NCBI GenBank assembly: GCA_950295325.1
Contig: OX485805.1
Coordinates: forward strand, 8,186,501 to 8,250,500
Source: Polytrichum commune
Taxonomy: Eukaryota; Streptophyta; Polytrichopsida; Polytrichales; Polytrichaceae
Direction of reading: 5' to 3'
DNA: 64,000 nt
Position numbers and translations under genes: made by a program
Notes under the pieces: model-generated
The model's database searches: none
The model's input: the letters and a program-made list of their open reading frames with translations, nothing else
Told to the model about the DNA's origin: nothing
Shown: positions 13,288 through 23,873 of the stretch, one piece after another
Layout: each line of letters begins with the position of its first letter
How positions within the stretch are numbered: position 1 is the stretch's first letter

Positions 13288-13715
13288 TGCCACTTTCAAA
13301 ATGATAATCGATCCCCCTTGCCCATAAGATTTCATAACCAATTAAAAAAATCCATAATTATTGAGCTGATGTGGGAGGACAAATTTATGAATTTTGTGGA
13401 ATTGTTTTGAACAAACTATGAAACTTTCCGAGCAAGGGAGATCATTTATCCTTTTGAAAGGGGCATCTCGGATCCGAGATGCCACATTAAAAAAAAACAT
13501 CTAGCCCCTATAAACTTTTACAAACAATTCAAAGAAATTTCAAAAACATCCAAATTTTTTTCGAAAAAATCACACAATCCAAAACTATTGATATATCGTA
13601 TGAACACAAATTTTGATTTTTTTTGTTTTTGTTTTTGTTTTTGAATTTTTGGGCATTAGTTATGAAACTTTATGGGAAGGGGAATCGATGTGATCCGAGA
13701 TATCACTTAGAAATT
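13288..13715. repeat. ~400-bp tandem module, right part (B-A)
   Basis: The array resumes with module B (from the ACTTTCAAAATGATAATCG region) followed by module A. Around 13463-13484 it contains a perfect 22-bp palindrome GGCATCTCGGATCCGAGATGCC. The first five bases are the right copy of the TGCCA duplication. Confidence 0.75.
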
Positions 13716-14340
13716 AAACATCCATTCCCTTGTCACCAAAAAGCCTCCACCCTTCAATTTCGTCCTAGCCCGAATGGAGAAGTTTATAATGACATGTAGA
13801 GATTTCTCTCTTTGTAACACAATGTATGATTCCAATCTATCGTTGGAATATACGCAACTTAGCCAAGTCTATACTATGTCTTCTTACACTCCTTAATCTC
13901 GAAGTTTGGAAGTTTGGAAGTTTGGACATAGTCTCGGTTTTTTGGCTCTCAAAAATTCATATGAAGTCCAAAAAATGAGTTCTTGGTATCCATGGATAGG
14001 TAATGAAGTCCTTTACATGAATATGCAATAATATTTATACTGCCACAAAGTATATGGTTGCAATTCTACGCTGTTCCCTTTGAACCTACACTTTTTCACT
14101 AGTTTTTGGAAGTTTGGACATAGTCTCGGTTTTTTGGCTCTCAAAAATTCATATGAAGTCCAACAAAACTAAATGCTCCAATAAGAGACTTTGCACATCC
14201 GCATAAGTATAAGGCTAATCAATGTAAATCCAAGTATTCAAACAAAGCCATAAATTGAACTTTAAATCATTCACGCCCAACTATTACTAACAAGAGGTCA
14301 AGCCCTCTTCAAGGCCAACTAGCCTTGGCTCCTAACCTTA
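13716..14340. repeat. No gene; 59-bp direct repeat pair
   Basis: No coding segment seen. A 59-bp sequence beginning TTTGGAAGTTTGGACATAG occurs identically at 13913-13971 and 14105-14163, 192 bp apart. Confidence 0.8.
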
Positions 14341-14810
14341 CATCCATGCACACACACGTGCTCCTATCTTACTTCCCACGCACCCACACTTATGACACGT
14401 GGAGTGCCAAGGAGCACGAAGAAAAGAGAGGATAAGTGAGGGAAGAATGAGGGATTATATAGTGAGTTTGAGGGGGTGAGCACCCTCAAGGCTCACGATA
14501 AGCCCTCGAGATTTCTTCTTACTTTGTAGGCTCTTATCCTATCTCATAAGCCTTCCTCCCTCAAATGATCAACAAGGATCCTAATTCAAACATTTAACTA
14601 ACCTTGGCTTTCTACCTACCACACTTTACCAAGGTTTGTCCTTCTCCTATTTAAATCCACTCCACAAAAGCCTAATGATTCAAACTAAGCTTTCTTCAAG
14701 CTTCACTCTTTTTATATTTTTGTAAATAATCATAAATCACCAAAACACCACTTGTAATGTTTTACAAGTGTTAACAATCAATGTGGACATCAATTTTGGA
14801 CTCACACCCC
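14340..14810. repeat. Dispersed repeat family R1, copy 2
   Basis: Colinear with 1990-2550 in the same orientation: CACACACACGTG area, GGTGAGCACCCTCAAGG block, TAGGCTCTTATCCTATC, and the CTTCACTCTTTTTATATTTTTG end. Confidence 0.55.
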
Positions 14811-14970
14811 TTGATATAAATGTTTACAGAGAATTCAAGTGAATTAGGTGAAAATTTCAAATATTCAATAATATGTTACATTAACATACACTGACGCAAG
14901 ATCTCAAAAAATGGACATCGAGATTCATACACACCGACATTTCAAACTTCCAAAATATGCATACACATGC

Positions 14971-15306
14971 TCAAGGTTGTATGAATGTGAGTGTGTGTGT
15001 GTGTGTGTGAGATTTATTATTGAATCTAACTTCTATCATACATGCGCACACATGTACACACAATCTTTCCAACACATACAAACATAAACATACCTTGGTC
15101 ACTAGATTTGGTGGATACATTGGGTTGTTCACTCCAAGTTCTTCGCTTTTGGCTCCTATTTTATCGCTCATCTCCTTTTCGGATTGAGTATGCAATTCGG
15201 GGTTTTGGGTCTCTGCTTCAAGCTCCTGGTTTGTTGCCTCTATTATTTGCTCCTTGGTTTTCCTTCCTCTCCTGCCTCCCTTCCCCCGTCCTCTTCCTCG
15301 CACCAT
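14971..15306 (-). CDS. Hypothetical basic ORF with RG/AT-hook-like start
   Basis: A 111-residue minus-strand open frame beginning MVRGRGRGKGGRRGRK, then an acidic, Q/E-rich stretch up to about residue 67. The C-terminal third is translated CA/TG low complexity (a TG microsatellite lies at about 14990-15009) and is probably not real coding. The basic start resembles DNA-binding tails of transposon proteins and could be the first exon of a longer gene. No partner exon was identified. Confidence 0.25.
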   Translation of the reverse strand: MVRGRGRGKGGRRGRKTKEQIIEATNQELEAETQNPELHTQSEKEMSDKIGAKSEELGVNNPMYPPNLVTKVCLCLYVLERLCVHVCACMIEVRFNNKSHTHTHTLTFIQP

Positions 15307-15733
15307 CGCGCCTAGCCTTTGTTGTTCTCCTTCCGCCCAATGTCCAGGGCTCGCAGTTCTCTGTTCACATTTACTGGCTTGTGGTTATTGGCTCGTAGCT
15401 TGCATTTGGATGTTGCAACCTACGGAGGCTCTCTTTCCTCCCTCTTACCTTCTACCCCCAACATTTGTCCTTCAAACTCGCTTCTGGTTAGGGTTTAGAT
15501 GGGCGTTAGAGTGTAGGATCAATTAGGTGGGTTGGTTGTGCTAGCTGGGGTCAATTAGAAGGCTTTCCTATGCAATTTTCCATAGATCCTTCTTAATGAT
15601 TTTTTTGTTAAATTATCTGCTTTGAACAAACTAAAGCGTTTTCTCAACCATCTGGTTGACTATTGCTCTCATCGAATTGCAACTCCAATAGCATTTGCGT
15701 TATCTCAAATATTTGTTATTTTCTATGTGATGC

Positions 15734-16105
15734 TCAAAAGATAACTAATATAAGATCAATACTTATGTAATAAATTTTGTCTCCGGCTTCATCTTCTTCG
15801 TTTTCGTGCGGGAAGTTGTTCTCATCTTCTTCATACATCTTGATGTGTTTGTTTTCTTCTTCATTATCATCATCTTGAACTTCAATCTGATCCGCAATAT
15901 TGTTGTATATATCCCTATCAATCTCGTCTCTTGCCTCCTCACTTTCTTCGTCCAAATCATTCAAATCTATACTCTTTGGTGTTTCTGCTAAATCGTCTAT
16001 ATATTTCTGCACTACAATGTTAGATTTTTTCTTTATATTGTTTGCTCGTTCTCGAACTTTTTGTTGTTGTAAAATACAATCATTTTCGTTTTTTCCTTCT
16101 TTCAC
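15734..16105 (-). CDS. Hypothetical acidic ORF
   Basis: A 123-residue minus-strand frame: a basic, coil-like start (about residues 1-35) followed by a very acidic region with repeated DEE/EEDE runs, and a short hydrophobic end that is probably readthrough. No known domain. Possibly a leftover first exon of the neighbouring transposon material. The region 14811-16514 has no other support for genes. Confidence 0.25.
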   Translation of the reverse strand: MKEGKNENDCILQQQKVRERANNIKKKSNIVVQKYIDDLAETPKSIDLNDLDEESEEARDEIDRDIYNNIADQIEVQDDDNEEENKHIKMYEEDENNFPHENEEDEAGDKIYYISIDLILVIF

Positions 16106-16514
16106 TCAATTGTGTACTAGTCTCATGCTGATCTACCTCTTGCATCTGTGATAGTAAATTCTAAACGCTATACAATCCACTCTCTATAACACTCACAGGA
16201 AGTTTGGTGCATAAGCCTACGTATATATATTGAATCTTATCAACGCGTGGTTTTATTACATTGATTATAATACTTATTCCAAAATATACTGACAACATAC
16301 ACTTTCTTTGTTATTTTTTTCACGCGGAAACTTGCTTATTGCTTTCTATTTTATTATTTGAATGTGGTCACCTTCATATTTGTTGGATATTAGGGTTTCT
16401 TCATGTTTTTTTTTTCATTTAAGAATTGTTATGAAGGTCCAAAACTGCAAATATAACTAGTCTCTCATCTACACATTCCAATGTCTCTTATTTTTCAATG
16501 TCCCTTACTTCAAA

Positions 16515-19500
16515 ATGATTACCATTAAAGCATCTGGATCATTTATGCCTTTCATTTTGCCTCTTGAGGATGATCATCATGTGAAGGTCTTAAAAGATTT
16601 ACTTAGTTTGACGTTCAATCTCCAGATAGGATCCATGTACGTAGAGCAAGAGATGTATTCCACGAACGGCGATATCTTAGAGACAATTTTGATTCCGAAA
16701 TACATGTGTCAAAATGGTTATGTTTGGATTTTGGGTCCAGGATCATCTAGAGTTATAGGGCTTCCTGATTCCCAGATGCAAACGTCCACTGTTTTGTTGA
16801 CACATGAGTCTGGCGCATTTACTGTCAATGTGCCTAGTATGGCTACTGTCAAGATAGATGTGCGACGGACATCCTTGGTACAGAGCAAAAACAAAAAATA
16901 TCCAAAATGATTTTGGACTCTCTTTCAGGCGTTCTTCGTGTGCCGGTCATTTACAATGTACAAATACATTTTGTGATTATATATATCGCAATAGAGGTCT
17001 TTACAACTGCAACGAATGGATTGGATCGACTCCTATCCCATTTTCTATGGGAGATGTTGCCCCCAAAAAATCAAGATTGGAATGTAAGGTATGTCATTCA
17101 ACGCTAGTGTGTATTGTGTTGTGTCATACTTGCATAATATATGTTCACTCCACATCCCCAGGAATGTGAAGAGCTTGTATACATCTAGGTGTTCATAAAC
17201 ACCCTGTATCAAATGATACATGTCGTGAATCATTTGACATGACTTACCAATGCGTTGCCACTGAGGTTATGAAAACATCCAATGCCAAACACTCTGCAAT
17301 AGTTATGGCAACAAACAAAAAATTCCTAGCAGACTACCTCCTAAAATCTTCATCAAATGGTAAAGGACATCATCTAGCACGTTCGTCATTGGAGGTCGTC
17401 ATGGATAAATTCAATACTCTTGCTTCTCCAAATTGTCGTAACTTTATATCAGGCTCAACGCGCTTTGTTCGTAGTAGAATGGATATGATGGATAGTATCA
17501 TGACGCTTAAAGATCATTCAGACTTCAAGTACGTTCATGGTAGTAGATTCTTGGGACAATTCAAAGACAAAGTATTTGTCTTCAAAATGTTAGTAGATCT
17601 TCCGGGAAGTGGTGTGGATCTTATTAAACGTATGTAGGTGGGAGGAGATATGGAAAATTCATGGATAATGTTTGACCGCGTCAAACGTCTGAAGGACTGG
17701 ACCACCCTTGCGTGTCATGTATACGATAGCAAGTACTGTAAGGTGCTGACCATTGCGTGTTGTGACATGCAATCTGAAGATGGCGTAGCTCAAACGCTCT
17801 TATGGGAAAACTTGAACTCCGTCATATTGGAGAATGGAGTGTCGAAAGTGAATTTCAAGGGTTTCATGGCGGACAATGCTCATACTAATTGAAATGCGGT
17901 CAGAAAGATATATGGTGTAGGTGACCCAAGTTTGCCAATGGTGGGTCGTGAGCGTACTTGTTTTTTCATTGGTCACAGAGTTTGGATAAGGTGACGTAAA
18001 AGTATATCAAGACATCTTTGCAATTTCAACACAAATAACTATGCAAGGATTATAAAGACGTCAAAACAATTGATGAAGCTGAAACTAAATATCATGTCAT
18101 TCGTTCATGGTGGTTATCATCCGGAGCTACCACAAAAGAAGGCATTATCGGCTTGTCCGAGTGGTTGGGGTTCTGGCACTTTCGTTATAGGCAATGGGAT
18201 GGTCACATGATTCTTATAAGTCCTTCGTCACTATGTATTTCAGATGTTATTTTATTTTCGAATATCCATGATATATATTTATATATACCATCTATTATAA
18301 TTTGTGTAATGTTTGCAGGATATGATAATGGATGAACGTGCAGAAATGCCAACGTGTAATCTTGCAGAAACAATACACAACAAATGGTTCCAGCAGTTTG
18401 GAAACAAGATGACTTGTTTGTATAAAACAACAGTGGACGATTTGATCCGTGCATTCATGCAAATTGCAAATTACAGATCGTGGTTGAGAGGTGGTTCTAC
18501 TGGTAAAGGGCCTGATTCTGCGTCCTTGAAATTGAAAGTTGTTGTCAGGTGCAGATATCCGAAACTACTGGCAGATGTCATGAAGTCCTATCCGGGGTTG
18601 GAAGATCTCAATACTAGGGATTGTGCTTTGGAGGGGTATGAGTTGTTTGGATCCACCAAACAAAAGCTTGATCTGCCACCGGGTGTGGATTGTGACTCAC
18701 ATCGACCTAATAAAGTAAACTACTCCATACCTCGCCCTAACACTAGGGTTAGAAGGGCATTCAGAGGGTTCTTTGGTTTTTGCAGAGCATGGTGTGGCAC
18801 ATACCACATCAATGTTAGAGACTGATTGTTCTTCTTCCCATTGGCATATTGTAAGATTGTCAGCGAACTCTGCCAAAAGATGTTGGGCAATGCAAGCCAA
18901 TACATGGACTTTGTGCAATGCCAAAGTCGGAACTGGCAAACATGGCACATTAGCTCCCATATACAAAGGATTGAAGAAGGAATACCACTCCACCAACAAT
19001 GTGGAATACGAGTTTTGGTTTTGCCATGATGACATCAAATGTTGTGTAAGTGGGAACAAGAAGAAGTATGAGCTAGACTGGCATGTAGTTCCCAGCATAT
19101 GGCCTGTGAAGATAGGTACCAATCTTTCAAGGTAGGAAGTATTGGCATTCGAAGATGTTGGGTTCCAATTGCAGCAAAGGGAGGCTTTCTCTCCTCGCCG
19201 TAGGCTTTCGACGATTGCGATGCTCCCAATCCCTCGGACGGATGCCCACCCAACTTCCAGGTTTGGCAAGTCAGTGCGCCGCAATCTAGCAGCACCGACA
19301 GTAGATCATAAAAACAAATGGGAGAGCGCCGGGTTTATGGACGGTTATTATGTGGTTGGAATATCTGTCATTCCATATCCAGGATTTGGAGTGTTAATCA
19401 ACATTGTCTCCAAGGAGGATATCACATATCGTGTCATAATTGGTGACATGCCGCATTGCACATGCCCTGACTTCACCAAAATGTCATCTAAGTCTTTGGG

Positions 19501-19671
19501 AAAAAAAAAAAAAAGGTGTATTGCAAACATCTTTATTATGTGTTTAGATTTTTGTGCAAAGTGGATTATGATAGTGACAAATTCATTCATGCTCCAACGT
19601 ACTCCTACAACGAGGTCATGCGGCTACTTGAACTTGCAGGTGTTGTAGAATGTGAGTAATATTTCAAGTGT
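16515..19671 (+). pseudogene. MULE-like transposase with SWIM zinc finger, broken
   Basis: A plus-strand transposase relic covering about 3.1 kb. In order: an N-terminal domain (16515-16905), a C-rich segment (16858-17169, CTNTFCDYIY and ECKVCHSTLVC), a DDE-type core (17239-18200) with DSKYCKVLTIACCD and FMADNAHTN as candidate catalytic aspartates, a long C-terminal region (18319-19135), and a SWIM finger. The finger's C-x-C (19457-19465) and C-x-H (19522-19530) lie in different frames because of a run of 14 A at 19501-19514. In-frame stops: TAG 17635-17637, TGA 17890-17892, TAA 17997-17999, TAG 19133-19135. A frameshift lies near 17960 (T run) and another near 18765. An intron probably ends at 18318 (TTTGCAG). 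No terminal repeats located. Assignment to MULE rests on the D...D and SWIM arrangement. Confidence 0.65.
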
Positions 19672-21990
19672 TGTATTCAACCGCATGTTTGAGAATTTGA
19701 GTAAGTGATATGTATTAGTGTGGATTTCTTTAATAAAAAAAAACAATGAAATAATTATCCATGGTAATAAGTTCCTTTCATTCTTCTTCAATCAGAATGC
19801 GAATACTGGCAAGAGACGCCAAAATGAGTTTGGTACCCAATGAACTAATATGGAAGGTTCTTCGTTCAAACCTCCACATTGACTCCAAGCATGCACCCAC
19901 AACTTACCGAACATGGAAAGTTATGCATGCGAAACAACAGCTCCCTACTAAAACTCCGGTTGAGTTAAAGGATAACTCTAATACGTAGCGCTTAAAGTGA
20001 TAGTAGTTAGCACATCATCTACCTTGTTGTGGCGTTTCCAAGTAAATAAGTCATTTTGGCCATTGGATTGGACCAAAATATGGCTTATCCGAAAAGTGAT
20101 TGAGAATCACGATGTCCAATCGTCATTTCAAGTTTCATAACCAAAGTTAAGGTGCAAAACTTGTGGAAGGTCAAAGTGAAGATTATTTTTCTCCCCCCCC
20201 CCCCCCCCCTTCCCCCAATTATCGACTATTGAGCTTGGAATGATGTCTAGATTTTGAGTACGTAATTTAATCTCATCAAGAGTTGTATCGTGTGTCTTTG
20301 ACACTTCATTGAATGGACACTAGAATCTACTTTAAATCTAGTGGCCATTCTTGACTACCGCTCACTAGGGTCATGTAATGATGACATAGATGAGATCTAT
20401 ACTTTTTAGGTGAATGAAAGTAAGGCTTATATGGTGGCAGCTTGTGATTGGTTACCCTCATAAAAGTTTTGATAATTGTCATAGCCAAGCATTAGCATTT
20501 AGATGAGCGGTTATGGGTTAACTTATAAATCGGTTATGTGTTATCCTAACTTTACCACTTCAAAATTTATAACAATTTCAGTATAGAGATTCTTTTTCTT
20601 TTTCATTTTGCATTCTCCTTAGGGTTCATTTCCCTTCGCTATATAAATAATTACCCGCTATTACTCCTCCTCAACGGATGCAAGCTCTATTGTTTGATCG
20701 GTTATAGGTGCCCCAACCTTACATAATCTAGTCGGAGGAAGAAGTAACCATTTAAGACCTGTATGTATATCATTTACCGCACCTCGAGTCACCATTTACC
20801 ATTTACCAATTGGCTTTCATATGGTTGGTCAAGCGAGAGCTTTTGAAATGATTGTCGAGTTGTGCAGTGTGAAAATGACGATTTCAAGGGCATGCGGTGA
20901 ACGAAGAGCGAACGAGAGCGAGCAGGCATGCCTCGCCCAGGTATGGAAGGCGGGCAGTGGGGAGCGGGGGAGCGGTGGGCAGTGAGGCACATGTCCCTCA
21001 TTGTCCCGCCCTTAGAGGCGAGGATGGAACCTCGCCCTAAGTCATGTGAAGTGATCTATACTGCAAGGACTTATACTATGATTACATTATATTTATTGTT
21101 GACCATTGTCATTTTCTTTTTTCATAGAGCACAAATTCAATGACAATTTTTGCACCCGTCATATACTTGTCAAATGTGCATCTTGTATACATTTGAGGTT
21201 GTGATTTCAAACATTTGGGGTTTGTGACGGGTGCAAAAATCAAGCTTGCACGATGTGGCGATGCTAAAAGCAGGTACACATAAAGTGTTTCCTGAGGATT
21301 AATATTATGAATCATGAATGGATGGATGGATAATCATACAAACTCCGAAAATTTTGAGGAAAAATGGTTACAACATTAATTGCGTGTTCATACCCCAAGG
21401 AGTGCACTGTTCAAGTATTGTAAATATACATGTGCGTGCACAAAAGGGGTATTATTTAGAACAAGCATGTACAAAATGTATGTACAAGAGACATGTTGCT
21501 ATTAAGCAGGAGGTAGATATACATGAGGCTAGAGATAAGGCTATAGAAAAATATATGTAAAGTATGGGTTTACGCGTTCAAGTCAGACCTGGACCAAGAA
21601 TCATGCGTTTTTTCATCCACTAAGTAACGACCTCATTTGGATGTACAATAGGGGGTGAGGGTCCATGCTCGGGTAGGGTTTTAGACGCTTATTTCTGCCT
21701 TTGTTCTCTGCGTTTCTTCTTTTTTGCTTGTGCGTGCGCTTGGGCTCACCTTTGCTTTTTGCTCATCTTCTATGACAAAGTTCTCTTGGCGGAGCAACTT
21801 TGCTTGCACACTTGCAGCTTGGGAACCGATTAGCTTGGGTGTTTATTGCCATGAATGGCAATGTTTATTGTTTCCACACTTGAGCTTGTTGTGAGCTTGA
21901 CAAGCTATGTGCGGAATAATCCTTCACATGAATTGGAATAATCAGCTCCGTCACCATCTTGAAAACACTCAAAAAACCAAGGGGTTCTCA
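19672..21990. other. No gene seen; C17 run and GC-rich repeat
   Basis: A run of 17 C lies at 20193-20209. A GC-rich segment at about 20905-21010 is the reverse-strand relative of window bases 1-55. Short open frames here show no recognisable domain. Confidence 0.5.
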
Positions 21991-22067
21991 CAAATAAATT
22001 GCAAATCCAGCGTTGCCGTACTCCAATCAGAGCATCTCGCCGGGCTTATCCGTCAAGGTACCTTAAG

Positions 22068-22560
22068 ATGAGGATCTTTATATTGTGGTGGTTGTTCTGT
22101 GCATGCGCCTGGTCACTTAATAATGTTGTTCTCGGCTTTGCAAAACCGTTTGCAGGTGTTATTTTTCATTGCAACAATTTGCAAAATTTTGGCAAGATCT
22201 ATATTGTTTCTGCATTTCGTTGTATCTTATATCCAAGCAAATCGTGTTACTGCGAGTAGGGTACTCGTTGTTGAAATTCTTGACTGCGGGACTGTTTGAT
22301 GTTGTCTATAATTAATTAGTCATGCGACACATGATCGGATTGCTGGACTTGAATACTCAATACATGTTGGTTGTATTAGTTGTGCTGAGATCCAACTTTA
22401 ATTGCAGGATGATGGGGCTCTCACTACAAGACTTACCGACGGCGAGGCGGTTGAGATGGATATCCACAACAACTTTGATCGTCGTGATGTTGTTGCTATT
22501 GGGTGAATTCTCCACCTGCAGCGGATGAGCACGATCTACACAACCATTTGGGGTGGTCCG
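22068..22560 (+). pseudogene. EXORDIUM-like gene, 5' part (broken)
   Basis: An ATG at 22068 opens a hydrophobic signal-peptide-like stretch (MRIFILWWLFCACAWSL). An exon then begins after the acceptor TTTAATTGCAG at 22408 and reads to GGT-GGT-CCG at 22560, directly before a GTCAGT donor. An in-frame TGA sits at 22504-22506. The exon end joins in phase 0 to 29101 to give GGPVLTKPIHINIVW, which matches my recollection of the conserved start of EXORDIUM/PHI-1 cell-wall growth proteins (GPVLT-x-PI-x-I-x-x-x-WYG). How the signal-peptide exon joins 22408 is unclear. Identity is motif-based inference; the gene is dead as it stands. Confidence 0.45.
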
Positions 22561-22566
22561 GTCAGT

Positions 22567-22569
<3 letters not shown>

Positions 22570-22597
<28 letters not shown>

Positions 22598-23738
22598 TTC
22601 TAGTTTTGGATTATAGCCAAGTGTTCAATCTAAGCTCATGAACCTTCACTTTATACACCTTGCAAATACGGATTTGTTTGTTATAAATATAATAATCAAA
22701 AAGACGAACGTGGAATCATGAAATTTATCTTACATACATGGAATGCAAATGCAATTACCATGTGAAGACATTTTTCATGGGTGTGGATGAATGGAGCAAA
22801 GTAACCCGGGTTAAGGAAGGGGAACGCGTCTTTAACCCATGGTAAACTTAGGGTTTGACAGAACTTACCACGGGTAAGATCTTCAATATAAACCCTCAAA
22901 CCCTAATGGAAGCTCTTTTTTACCATTCACACAAGAGCTTGGTGCGGTAACTTAGTACACACTTACTGGGATACTAGATACGTGTGTTAAGTAAAGGATT
23001 CTAGAGCTATTTACCAAGCGGAGTATCCTACTTGTGGTGTTACACACATGGCTAAGGCACAGGTTTGAGCACTCATTTGATGTTGTGTAATGAGTGTTAT
23101 TATTTGAAGTACTATTGTGCATTTGATGTAAGTTTATGTGTGCGACATGGATAACAACTGGGTTATGCTGCTATTTACCTCGTGTACGTAACTAATCCTC
23201 AATTATTTGTTGGTTGGTTGCATGGGCACAGGTGAGGCAGACCCTTCACACTCTCAATACAATGGTGTATTGTGACTATGACATATTATGCATTTCATTT
23301 GGTTAAGACTACTAGGCGCATACCCTGGTATGTATTCCATATGTATAGTAGTTAGGTTACTTATATGTTGGAGCAAGGCATGAAGATAGGTGGTTAAATC
23401 TACCAAGGTATGGAATAGTCAGCTACAATTTGTTAAATGGTACTTGTGAACAATATATGAATACCTTGAGTATAATGCACATACTTTTGAAGCACAGTAT
23501 GACATAACATAGCACATTTATGTGGTTTACATACAATCAGACATGGACACAAATACTGTACATTGTGCATTCATAGCATTAAGGTATAGTATAGGAAGGT
23601 TATGGTTTGAAGGACTTAGTTGTGAGAGGGTTCCCACCCACCCACCCTTGCAAAGCAATGAGGAAGATATTGAAGGATTAGGCCTCTGAAAGGAGGAAGT
23701 TCATGCTTTGCATAAAGCATTGAAAAGTCAACTCTCTC
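22570..23738 (+). repeat. Left terminal direct repeat (pseudo-LTR) of the Penelope-like element
   Basis: Same sequence as 27846-29014. It opens with a CT dinucleotide run, unlike the TG start of ordinary LTRs. It contains an inverted pair TTAGGGTTTGA / TCAAACCCTAA (near 22848 and 22893), which is also telomere-like in wording, and GGGTTAA / TTAACCC nearby. A 67-residue open frame on the minus strand appears in both repeats but has no support as a gene. I looked for the hammerhead ribozyme core CTGATGA...GAAA known from some Penelope-like repeats and did not see it. Confidence 0.8.
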
Positions 23739-23873
23739 TGGATTATCCTTTAGTGGTGTGGAAACCACTACCTAGTCCTTCATATTCTTCTAACATTGCT
23801 TTACATTCTCTGTGACTGACTAACATCGCAGAACAATAGCAAGGAACCGGCATGGAACAGCGAACTCGTAGCT

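Noticed and set aside
22696-22899. 67-codon minus-strand frame present in both terminal repeats
   Set aside because: Duplicated only because the repeats are; no domain, and no start or splice context.
22570-23738. Hammerhead ribozyme in the Penelope-like terminal repeat
   Set aside because: No CTGATGA...GAAA core found on either strand by eye; a covariance search would be needed to exclude a variant.
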